This document shows positions 1 to 5,137 of a stretch of 7,040 nt of DNA, one piece after another. Origin of the DNA: Acholeplasmataceae bacterium UBA4853 (GTDB lineage: Bacteria; Bacillota_I; Bacilli_A; Acholeplasmatales; Acholeplasmataceae); assembly GCA_002399815.1 (NCBI GenBank), contig DHEJ01000015.1, positions 4,265 through 11,304 of the forward strand, given 5' to 3'. How positions within the stretch are numbered: the stretch's first letter is position 1; each line of letters opens with the position of its first letter. The position numbers were made by a program, and so were the translations under genes. Below the pieces are notes generated by a model. The model searched no databases. It saw only the letters and a list, made by a program, of their open reading frames with translations, and had not been told where the DNA came from.

Positions 1-236
1 GCATAATCACTAGGGATAATTAAATCATATGAATTTACCTTAGCATTGGTTAATAACACTTCATTTGAATCAAAATAACGTAGTGCAACTTTAATTCCAG
101 TTTCTTCTTCAAATGCCTGAACTACATCTAAAGAAATATACTCTTTTGGCATATATAATACTAATTCGTTTGATGTACAAGCATTTAAGATGAATGCAGC
201 AACTAAAACAAACATTAAACCAAAGATCTTTTTCAT
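1..236 (-). CDS. potD: Spermidine/putrescine-binding lipoprotein PotD, N-terminal part
   Basis: This is the first 78 codons of the substrate-binding protein of the polyamine ABC importer; the rest lies beyond the left edge. The start (MKKIFG) gives a basic N-terminus, a hydrophobic stretch at about residues 4-17 and a lipobox L-N-A-C at 17-20, so Cys20 should be lipid-modified and the protein held on the outer face of the membrane. The mature region reads like the PotD family: VVQAFEEETGIKV (about 38-50), then YFDSNE and YDLIIPSDY. The ATG lies in an ATGA overlap with the potC stop, and a GAGG-type ribosome site sits inside the last potC codons, so translation is probably coupled. One oddity is that the family's usual N-W-x-E-Y segment reads M-P-K-E-Y, with no tryptophan. 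The identity rests on sequence similarity and on its place after potC. Confidence 0.9.
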   Translation of the reverse strand, partial: MKKIFGLMFVLVAAFILNACTSNELVLYMPKEYISLDVVQAFEEETGIKVALRYFDSNEVLLTNAKVNSYDLIIPSDY

Positions 237-1021
237 TCTTCTTCCTCTTTTCTATTCTTTTTTAAATTGACATAATCAAAGACTACTTTGATTCCAATTA
301 ATACAACAATGATGGTTGATAATGCATTCACACTCGGTCTTATACCATGAGCTTGTGAATACATGTATGTGGATATATTACTGACTAATTCTCCACTTGC
401 GAATTTTGAGGTTATATAATCATCAAAAGACATTGTAAATGCTATTGCAGACCCTGCAAGAATTGAACCTCTTAATTGAGGAAATATTACTTTCCACAAC
501 GCTTTACCAGGGGTAGCTCCTAAATCATATGCAGCATCTACTAGGTTAGGATCTAAGCTTCTAACTTTAGGATAAACTGCTAATAATGCATAAGGTGTAC
601 AAAATGAAATATGTGCTAAAATCATCGTTAATAATCCACGTTCAAAGCCAAATGCGATTAAGAAAACAAAGAATGCTACTGCAGTTAGAATATCTGGTGA
701 TAAAATCGGAATATTGTTAAATGATAATGCCATTTCTCTAAAAATACGGTTTTGTTTAGATAATGCAATCGCACCTAATGTTCCAATAATGGTTGATGCC
801 ACCGTAGATATTAATGCTACCAATAACGTATTAATAATTGGTTCTCTTAAAGCACTATTGGTAAATAAATCACTATACCAGTTAAACGTAAATCCAGTAA
901 AAACAATGAGTGAAGTTGATTCATTAAATGAAAAGATAATCATCGATAACAGTGGTATTAAAACAAATAATAATACAATAACTAAATATATATCTGCAAA
1001 TAATTTTGTTTTATTTTTCAT
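233..1021 (-). CDS. potC: Polyamine ABC transporter permease PotC
   Basis: This is one of the two membrane subunits of the spermidine/putrescine importer, 262 residues with about six hydrophobic segments (roughly 10-32, 63-87, 105-125, 129-150, 185-200 and 234-250). The EAA loop that docks on the ATPase is at 162-181: D-A-A-Y-D-L-G, then I-F-P. The segment SFDDYITSKF (198-207) is typical of PotC. An upstream ATG at 1048 is in frame, but I place the start at 1021. A perfect AGGAGG lies 9 bases before it, and with the longer start that site would merely encode Arg-Arg. The gene overlaps the end of potB by 11 bases and the start of potD by 4 (ATGA), which suggests translational coupling. The stop is TGA, the only TGA stop in the window. 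The C-terminus is very acidic (KEEEE); its codons also supply the potD ribosome site. Confidence 0.95.
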   Translation of the reverse strand: MKNKTKLFADIYLVIVLLFVLIPLLSMIIFSFNESTSLIVFTGFTFNWYSDLFTNSALREPIINTLLVALISTVASTIIGTLGAIALSKQNRIFREMALSFNNIPILSPDILTAVAFFVFLIAFGFERGLLTMILAHISFCTPYALLAVYPKVRSLDPNLVDAAYDLGATPGKALWKVIFPQLRGSILAGSAIAFTMSFDDYITSKFASGELVSNISTYMYSQAHGIRPSVNALSTIIVVLIGIKVVFDYVNLKKNRKEEEE

Positions 1022-1874
1022 TAGCCAATACCTCCTCATACTTATCAACCTTTTTAATTAAGAAAATGAAGAGTACTAAAATAACTGCAAGTACAAGTGC
1101 GATTGCTGCACCATACCCAAACTTACCATTTTTAATCGCTAAATCAATTAAATCACCAATCATTTTTCTTTGTCCATTACCTAAATACTTAGTAATGACT
1201 AAAGTTGTAGAAGCCGGTAAAAACACCATCATAAACCCAGTTAAAACGCTAGATAATGACATTGGAATAACTACTCTAACCAAAGTTTGAAATTTGTTCG
1301 CACCTAAATCAGCTGCGGATTCAAACAAGTTTTTATCCATCTTAGTCATATGTGTATAAATTGGTAATAACATAAATGGTAAGTATAAATAAATCATTCC
1401 AGTAACAATTGCAAAATCGGTTCCTAAGAAATGTGTTTTATCATTAAATAATCCATTACCAATAAATTCAAATATCGATCTAACAGCATATGCTAACAAC
1501 AAAGAGTTAATAAACATTGTTGAAGTAATGGTTGCAATCATAACTTTTTGAGTAATGATTTTTCTTTTAGAGATAATGTACGCTAAAGGATATGAAATCA
1601 TCAAACAAAATACAGATGAAACCAGTGATAAATAAATTGACTCAGCCATACTTGATATGAATGTCGGTTGAATAAAAAATTCTTTAAAATTGTCAAATGT
1701 AAACTGAATCGGAATGATTCCACCAGAGTTTCTGGTAAATGCATAGAGTAACATCATGCCAATTGGAATTAAAACTAAAATTACAATTAAGACATAAAAA
1801 GGAATACCTAAGAAAAATTCATAATTTAATTTTTTTGGATCCTTTACTTTAATCTTTGAAGGGAAGTCGACCAT
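1011..1874 (-). CDS. potB: Polyamine ABC transporter permease PotB
   Basis: This is the second membrane subunit of the polyamine importer and should pair with PotC to form the channel. It has 287 residues, close to the usual PotB length, with about six hydrophobic segments (near 22-46, 78-101, 113-133, 155-174, 208-228 and 254-274). The EAA loop is at 185-204 (E-S-A-A-D-L-G-A, then V-V-I-P), which contacts the helical domain of PotA. The short N-terminal tail is basic and hydrophilic, expected to be cytoplasmic. The ATG follows the potA stop directly (TAAATG). GGAGG sits about 8 bases before it, inside the final potA codons, so the start is well supported and coupled. The order potA-potB-potC-potD is the classic arrangement, and it distinguishes this protein from related sulfate or phosphonate permeases. 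Confidence 0.95.
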   Translation of the reverse strand: MVDFPSKIKVKDPKKLNYEFFLGIPFYVLIVILVLIPIGMMLLYAFTRNSGGIIPIQFTFDNFKEFFIQPTFISSMAESIYLSLVSSVFCLMISYPLAYIISKRKIITQKVMIATITSTMFINSLLLAYAVRSIFEFIGNGLFNDKTHFLGTDFAIVTGMIYLYLPFMLLPIYTHMTKMDKNLFESAADLGANKFQTLVRVVIPMSLSSVLTGFMMVFLPASTTLVITKYLGNGQRKMIGDLIDLAIKNGKFGYGAAIALVLAVILVLFIFLIKKVDKYEEVLANEK

Positions 1875-3050
1875 TTACCAGACCTCCATCACATGAATAT
1901 CTTCAGGATAGAAATCTAAATCAACCGCCATACCTTCTTGTTTATAATCCGTCGTATGAACAGTATAGACACGTTCTGGAGTTTTTACATCAATTTCAAA
2001 GTGAACACCTTTAAATGCAACACTATCAACAACACCTGATATCTTTCCTTTACCAAGCTCTACAATATCTAAATCTTCAGGACGTATTACAACATCAATT
2101 TCTTGATTATCAGTAAAACCTTTATCAACACATTCGAAATCTTTACCATCAAAAGAAACTAGAAAATCTTTTTTCATAATGCCACTGACAATATTAGATT
2201 CACCAATAAAATTAGCAACAAAACGGTTAATTGGTTCATTATAAATATCTACCGGAGTACCAATTTGTTGTATTTCACCCTTATTCATGACAACAATCTT
2301 GTCACTCATCGTAAGTGCTTCTTCTTGATCATGTGTTACAAATATAAATGTAATACCAGCATTTCTTTGAATTTCTTTTAATTCATATTGCATTTCTTGT
2401 CTAAGCTTTAAGTCCAGTGCAGCAAGTGGTTCATCGAGTAATAACACTTGTGGTTCATTAATGAGTGCACGTGCAATAGCAACTCTTTGCATCTGACCGC
2501 CACTTAATTTAGAGATACTACGATCTTCATAACCCATTAAACCAACCATTTTTAAATACTTAGAAACTTTTTCTTCAATAACCTTTTCAAAATCCTTCTT
2601 ACTCATAAAAGTATTTTTAATCGAATTAATCTTAGATAAAAGTTCTAGTTTCAATGCCAGTTTATTATCTGCATGTTTCATCTTTTCTTTGTATTCACTT
2701 TTGAGTGCATCGATCTCATTTTTCTTTTTTTCGTTGCGATCTTTGACTCTTAGTCCAAAAGCAACATTTTCAAAAACATTTAAATGTGGAAATAATGCAT
2801 AACGTTGAAAAACTGTATTGGTTGGACGTTTATATGCAGGTAAACTTAAAATATCAACATTATCAAATAAGACCTCACCGCCAGTTGGTTCTATAAACCC
2901 ACCAATGATTCTTAAGGTTGTTGTTTTACCACAACCTGAAGGTCCGAGTAAAGTAACAAACTCGTTACTCTTGATTTCTAAATCAATACCTCTTAAGACA
3001 ACTTGTCCATTAAATTCTTTAGTTACATCTTTTAATTGTATAAATGCCAT
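1875..3050 (-). CDS. potA: Polyamine ABC transporter ATPase PotA, with a charged insert
   Basis: This is the ATP-hydrolysing subunit of the spermidine/putrescine importer, 391 residues, working as a dimer under PotB and PotC. Motifs in order: Walker A GPSGCGKTT (36-44), Q-loop at Q82 (VFQRYALFPH), signature LSGGQ (182-186), Walker B LLLLD with catalytic E207, D-loop AALD (210-213) and switch H240. The C-terminal third is the regulatory TOBE-type domain, with RPED at 323-326. Between FGLR (98-101) and the helix before the signature lies a stretch of about 57 residues (103-159), very rich in Lys and Glu, where E. coli-type PotA has only about 14. It is probably an extended helical pair. All catalytic residues are intact. 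The ATG has a weak, rather distant AAAGGA site about 12 bases upstream. The gene heads the operon; its promoter and long leader are described separately. Its stop abuts the potB start. Confidence 0.96.
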   Translation of the reverse strand: MAFIQLKDVTKEFNGQVVLRGIDLEIKSNEFVTLLGPSGCGKTTTLRIIGGFIEPTGGEVLFDNVDILSLPAYKRPTNTVFQRYALFPHLNVFENVAFGLRVKDRNEKKKNEIDALKSEYKEKMKHADNKLALKLELLSKINSIKNTFMSKKDFEKVIEEKVSKYLKMVGLMGYEDRSISKLSGGQMQRVAIARALINEPQVLLLDEPLAALDLKLRQEMQYELKEIQRNAGITFIFVTHDQEEALTMSDKIVVMNKGEIQQIGTPVDIYNEPINRFVANFIGESNIVSGIMKKDFLVSFDGKDFECVDKGFTDNQEIDVVIRPEDLDIVELGKGKISGVVDSVAFKGVHFEIDVKTPERVYTVHTTDYKQEGMAVDLDFYPEDIHVMEVW

Positions 3051-3115
3051 AGTAGTTTTTAATTCCTTTCAGAGGTTTACTCACAGTAAAAAAATATTTT
3101 ATAATTATCCTTCAA

Positions 3116-3156
3116 TGTTTAGTATATATATACACGGTGTTAATATATAATAAACA
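3116..3156 (-). promoter_or_regulatory. Large imperfect hairpin at the 5' end of the potA leader
   Basis: Read on the minus strand, TGTTTA (3156-3151) pairs with TAAACA (3121-3116), AT-rich arms continue inward, and the tip is ACAC-C-GTGT (3140-3132). Seventeen of 20 arm positions are complementary; three mismatches fall at positions 5, 6 and 14 from the centre. It starts about 5 bases after the predicted transcription start (near 3161). No T-run follows, so it is not a simple terminator. It could protect the 5' end of the mRNA, bind a protein as DNA, or control potA translation. A second small hairpin (3076-3090, GTAAA/TTTAC) lies just before the potA ribosome site. Confidence 0.6.
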
Positions 3157-3167
3157 GTAGCGGGTAT

Positions 3168-3195
3168 ATTATATATATTTATTTTGATATGTCAA
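3168..3195 (-). promoter_or_regulatory. Consensus promoter of the potABCD operon
   Basis: On the minus strand a perfect -35 TTGACA (3195-3190) and a perfect -10 TATAAT (3173-3168) are separated by 16 bases. The predicted start is near 3161, giving a leader of about 110 bases before the potA ATG. This is the best-matching promoter in the window and implies strong sigma-70/SigA-type transcription unless it is repressed. Confidence 0.88.
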
Positions 3196-3221
3196 CAAAA
3201 AAACTTTCATAAATTTTTTAT

Positions 3222-3253
3222 ACGAGTTTAAAGACTCTCTAAAGAGACCTCGT
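3222..3253. repeat. Nested inverted repeat upstream of the pot promoter
   Basis: The outer arms ACGAG (3222-3226) and CTCGT (3249-3253) enclose TCTCT-AA-AGAGA (3236-3247). The dyad ends 27 bases upstream of the -35 element. No T-run follows on either strand, so a terminator is unlikely. It could be an activator or repressor site or chance structure. The rest of 3196-3289 shows nothing else I can support. Confidence 0.3.
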
Positions 3254-3289
3254 CCTTTTATTTCAAAACTTTCTTTCTTATATCCCTAT

Positions 3290-3324
3290 AAAAAAGAAAA
3301 GCCAAGAGTCATCATACTCCTAGC
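3290..3324 (-). terminator. Rho-independent terminator of the candidate small RNA
   Basis: On the minus strand GCTAGGAGT (3324-3316) pairs with ACTCTTGGC (3309-3301). This is nine pairs including two G-T, with a 6-base loop, followed by TTTTCTTTTTT (3300-3290). It would end the RNA about 95 bases before the pot promoter, separating the two units. Its outer G-C pairs could instead extend the pseudoknot helix, so alternative folding is possible. Confidence 0.8.
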
Positions 3325-3419
3325 CCGTAAACTGAAATGGAAGACATAGTTTTTATCAATACTCTAAGGTATAAAAGGTTTACGAGCTCAAATGCTCAAT
3401 ACATTTAAACTATGTCTTC
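3290..3419 (-). ncRNA. Candidate small RNA with an H-type pseudoknot
   Basis: This is a gene-free segment with the full layout of an independent RNA gene of about 130 nt: a TATAAT box, then a stem that begins at the predicted first base, then a terminator. P1 is a perfect 13-bp stem, GAAGACATAGTTT (3419-3407) with AAACTATGTCTTC (3352-3340). Inside it, AAATG/CATTT (3406-3402 with 3394-3390, 7-base loop) stacks directly on P1. TCGTAAAC (3385-3378), also inside P1, is complementary to GTTTACGG (3332-3325) outside P1: eight pairs with one G-T. The two stems interleave as a-b-a'-b', which defines an H-type pseudoknot. A small hairpin (AUAC/GUAU, 3372-3359) may fill the remaining loop. The pseudoknot strand touches the terminator stem, so the two may stack or compete. 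No ORF worth noting lies inside. I do not recognise the family. It could be a trans-acting sRNA, a protein-binding RNA or a riboswitch-like element. Confidence 0.6.
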
Positions 3420-3425
3420 ATCTCA

Positions 3426-3454
3426 ATTATACTACTTCATTTCTAAGAAAGAAA
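3426..3454 (-). promoter_or_regulatory. Promoter of the candidate small RNA
   Basis: A perfect -10 TATAAT lies at 3431-3426; counting six bases on places the first transcribed base at G3419, exactly where the 13-bp stem begins. The -35 region at 17 bases spacing (3454-3449, TTTCTT) is poor, and there is no TGn extension, so activity may need an activator or may be modest. The upstream terminator at 3455-3480 would shield it from read-through. Confidence 0.5.
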
Positions 3455-3480
3455 AAGACTAAGAAATAACTCTCAGTCTT
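3441..3480 (-). terminator. Second tandem terminator after the 62-residue gene
   Basis: On the minus strand an 11-bp stem begins AAGACTGAGAG (3480-3470) and closes at AGTCTT (3460-3455), with two G-T pairs and a 4-base loop. It is followed by the T-rich tract TTTCTTTCTT (3454-3445). On the plus strand no T-run follows, so it acts leftward only. Confidence 0.8.
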
Positions 3481-3486
3481 AATATA

Positions 3487-3509
3487 CAAAAATGACCCTA
3501 AGGTCATTT
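3487..3509 (-). terminator. First terminator after the 62-residue gene
   Basis: A perfect 8-bp stem AAATGACC/GGTCATTT (3509-3502 with 3497-3490) with a TTAG loop directly follows the stop codon. The 3' arm plus following bases give a run of five T. The T-run is short, and a second terminator follows ten bases further on, which would catch read-through. Confidence 0.75.
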
Positions 3510-3511
3510 AT

Positions 3512-3700
3512 TTAACAAGCATCAGACATATAATCTGAATGAATTCGTATTGTACCATTATCAATGATATCGGTTCTTCTCACTTCAATTTCACTTAAGT
3601 TTAACCACTTAAGTTGTTCTTGTGATATTGGGGTTCTCATACGGTCAGTTATGACGTATTTTTCTGGTTTATTTAACTCCAAATATTGTTTAACTGTCAT
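3512..3700 (-). CDS. Hypothetical 62-residue protein
   Basis: This is a short soluble-looking protein of 62 residues that I do not recognise. An in-frame ATG exists at 3748, but I place the start at 3700. A full AAGGAGG lies 8 bases before it, and a -10 box at 3725-3730 would start transcription inside the longer version. Landmarks are an N-terminal VKQYLEL segment, a DRMRTPISQEQLKWL segment at 19-33, a likely beta-rich part (EIEVRRTDII, TIRIHSDY) and a final Cys as the last residue. There is no signal peptide, membrane segment or metal motif. The real promoter, the strong ribosome site and two terminators argue that it is an expressed gene rather than a chance ORF. It follows purB by 62 bases with no terminator between, so some co-transcription is possible. 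Function unknown. Confidence 0.75.
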   Translation of the reverse strand: MTVKQYLELNKPEKYVITDRMRTPISQEQLKWLNLSEIEVRRTDIIDNGTIRIHSDYMSDAC

Positions 3701-3724
3701 GATTGATACCTCCTTGATACTTTT

Positions 3725-3748
3725 ATTATACCACCATAGGTATACCAC
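3725..3748 (-). promoter_or_regulatory. Extended -10 promoter of the 62-residue gene, with direct repeats
   Basis: On the minus strand TGGTATAAT (3733-3725) is an extended -10 element. No good -35 is seen, which fits extended -10 promoters. The predicted start near 3718 leaves an 18-base leader just holding AAGGAGG. The octamer GTGGTATA occurs twice, at 3748-3741 and 3734-3727, 14 bases apart, and the upstream copy contains the palindrome GGTATACC (3746-3739). These repeats could bind a regulator. Confidence 0.65.
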
Positions 3749-3762
3749 ATCATGTTCATGCT

Positions 3763-5061
3763 TTATTGTGGCAAGATTCCCACTTTTTGATACATATAGG
3801 TGATATGTTTAAAGTAATAGTCTAGTGTAAAGCAATCCAGTATTTCATCTTTGGTTAAATAATTACTAATTTCTTCGTTATCTATTAATACTTGATCAAA
3901 ATCAATATTTAGATTACTAGCATTAAAACTTAGTTTTTGAACTAAATCATACGCTGTTTCTCTGGATAATCCTTTTAGAATCAGTGCATTCAGTACACGT
4001 TGTGCATAAATGATTTTGTGATTTAAATTGATATTAGAAAGCATTTTTTCTGGATATACTTCTAAATTCTCTAAAACACTTGCATAACGGGTTAACATAT
4101 AATCAATTAAGCTGGTTGCATCAGGTATGATGATTCTTTCACTAGATGAATGTGAGATATCTCTTTCATGCCATAAATTAATGTTCTCATTGGCTGTAAC
4201 AACAAATCCTCTTAAAACTCTTGATAATCCTGACATGTTTTCACTTGAAATTGGATTTTTTTTATGTGGCATTGCTGAACTTCCTTTTTGCTTATCACCA
4301 AAACCTTCTTGAACTTCATTGACTTCAGTACGTGATAAATTTCTAATTTCAGTAGCAATTTTTTCTATAGTTGAACCAATAAGAGATAATGTTTGAATGT
4401 AGAACGCATAACGGTCTCTTTGGATGATTTGAGTAGAAATGTTAACACTTTTAAGTTCAATGATTCCACAAACCAAATCTTCTATTCTTGGATCAATATT
4501 TGCATAATTGCCAACAGCACCACTAATCTTTCCAACTTCAACATGCTTTCTTGCAAGATCAAAACGTTCTAAATCGCGTTTCATTTCCTCATAATATAAT
4601 AAAAACTTCAATCCAAATGATGTGATATCTGCATGCATACCATGCGTTCTACCCATAATTGGTGTCATTTGATACTTAAGTGCAAGTTTTTTTAGAACAC
4701 CCATAAAGTTTAAAATATCTTGATGAATTATGATATTTGCTTCTTTAAGTAGTAATCCACAAGCAGTATCTACTACATCAGATGAGGTAAGTCCATAATG
4801 AATCCATTTTTTCTCATCTTTGAGTGATAATGAAACAGCTCTAGTAAACGCTACAACATCATGTTTAGTCTCTTGTTCAATACGGTAAATATCTTCAAGT
4901 TTAAAAGATGCTTTTTTAAGTAATTTTAGTTCATCATCAGAGATGACTTGAAGCTTATTAAATGCTTCACAAGTAGCTAGTTCTACCTTTAAATACGCTT
5001 CAAATTTATGTTGATCACTCCACAAATCTTTAAATACATTTCTCTGGTATCTTTCTATCAT
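3763..5061 (-). CDS. purB: Adenylosuccinate lyase PurB
   Basis: PurB catalyses two fumarate-releasing steps of purine synthesis: SAICAR to AICAR, and adenylosuccinate to AMP. It acts as a cytoplasmic homotetramer. The 432 residues match the length of Bacillus-type PurB (about 431). Fumarase/aspartase superfamily landmarks are all present: TKHDVVAF (65-72, H67), IHYGLTSSD (87-95, H88), MGRTHG (136-141, H140 as the acid/base residue) and the signature GSSAMPHKKN (260-269) with catalytic Ser262 on the mobile loop. Nothing is truncated or missing. It is monocistronic at its 5' end: its promoter follows the terminator of the membrane-protein gene. The start at 5061 is the first in-frame ATG after the -10 box and lies only about 12 bases from the predicted transcription start. 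Other purine genes are not in view. Confidence 0.97.
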   Translation of the reverse strand: MIERYQRNVFKDLWSDQHKFEAYLKVELATCEAFNKLQVISDDELKLLKKASFKLEDIYRIEQETKHDVVAFTRAVSLSLKDEKKWIHYGLTSSDVVDTACGLLLKEANIIIHQDILNFMGVLKKLALKYQMTPIMGRTHGMHADITSFGLKFLLYYEEMKRDLERFDLARKHVEVGKISGAVGNYANIDPRIEDLVCGIIELKSVNISTQIIQRDRYAFYIQTLSLIGSTIEKIATEIRNLSRTEVNEVQEGFGDKQKGSSAMPHKKNPISSENMSGLSRVLRGFVVTANENINLWHERDISHSSSERIIIPDATSLIDYMLTRYASVLENLEVYPEKMLSNINLNHKIIYAQRVLNALILKGLSRETAYDLVQKLSFNASNLNIDFDQVLIDNEEISNYLTKDEILDCFTLDYYFKHITYMYQKVGILPQ

Positions 5062-5067
5062 GGTTCT

Positions 5068-5073
5068 ACCCCC
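5068..5073 (-). promoter_or_regulatory. purB: Atypical ribosome site of purB, at the predicted transcript start
   Basis: Ahead of the purB ATG lies GGGGGT (5073-5068), six bases upstream, in place of AGGAGG. It can pair with anti-Shine-Dalgarno sequence only by using G-U pairs. The predicted transcription start falls on the first G (5073), so the mRNA would begin with a run of five G that is also the ribosome site. Confidence 0.5.
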
Positions 5074-5079
5074 AAATTT

Positions 5080-5088
5080 ATTATAACA
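5080..5088 (-). promoter_or_regulatory. Extended -10 promoter of purB
   Basis: TGTTATAAT (5088-5080, minus strand) combines the TGn extension with a perfect TATAAT. The -35 position falls in the T-run of the preceding terminator and matches TTGACA only at its T and A positions. Terminator and promoter are thus packed back to back, and the transcript should start near 5073. Confidence 0.75.
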
Positions 5089-5103
5089 AATTCTTTAAAT
5101 CTT

Positions 5104-5137
5104 AAAAAAAATAAAACTGATTATTCATCAGTTTTAT
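5104..5137 (-). terminator. Terminator of the padR/membrane-protein operon
   Basis: A perfect 11-bp stem ATAAAACTGAT/ATCAGTTTTAT (5137-5127 with 5121-5111) has a 5-base loop and is followed by seven T (5110-5104). The TAA stop of the membrane-protein gene lies at the edge of the loop, so the last codons are inside the hairpin. The plus-strand side has no T-run directly after the stem. Confidence 0.9.

Noticed and set aside
1022..1048. Upstream ATG start for potC
   Set aside because: The perfect AGGAGG for the ATG at 1021 lies inside this stretch, and the longer start would increase overlap with potB to 38 bases.
714..1290. Plus-strand open frames over potC and potB, and likewise at 2818-3150, 3564-3803, 4127-4312 and 5776-5976
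   Set aside because: They lie antisense to well-supported genes, lack ribosome sites that I can see, and their predicted proteins look like no known family.
3291..3317. Tiny ORF (ATG ATG in the terminator loop with AGGAG in the stem) on the minus strand
   Set aside because: It would encode only nine residues and lies within the terminator and its T-run, so translation is not credible without read-through.
3340..3419. The 13-bp inverted repeats 54 bases apart as ends of a miniature transposon or a recombination site
   Set aside because: No target-site duplication flanks them, a second inverted repeat interleaves with them, and a promoter and terminator fit the ends, so an RNA gene explains the pattern better.
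3051..3511. tRNA, tmRNA, SRP RNA, 6S RNA or CRISPR repeats in the large gene-free stretch
   Set aside because: No CCA-ended cloverleaf, no GGAAG-type SRP loop, no long central-bubble hairpin and no repeated spacer pattern is visible.
3749..3762. A terminator directly after purB
   Set aside because: No stem followed by a T-run is seen between the purB stop and the next promoter; only short GC-poor dyads (such as CATGAACATG) occur.
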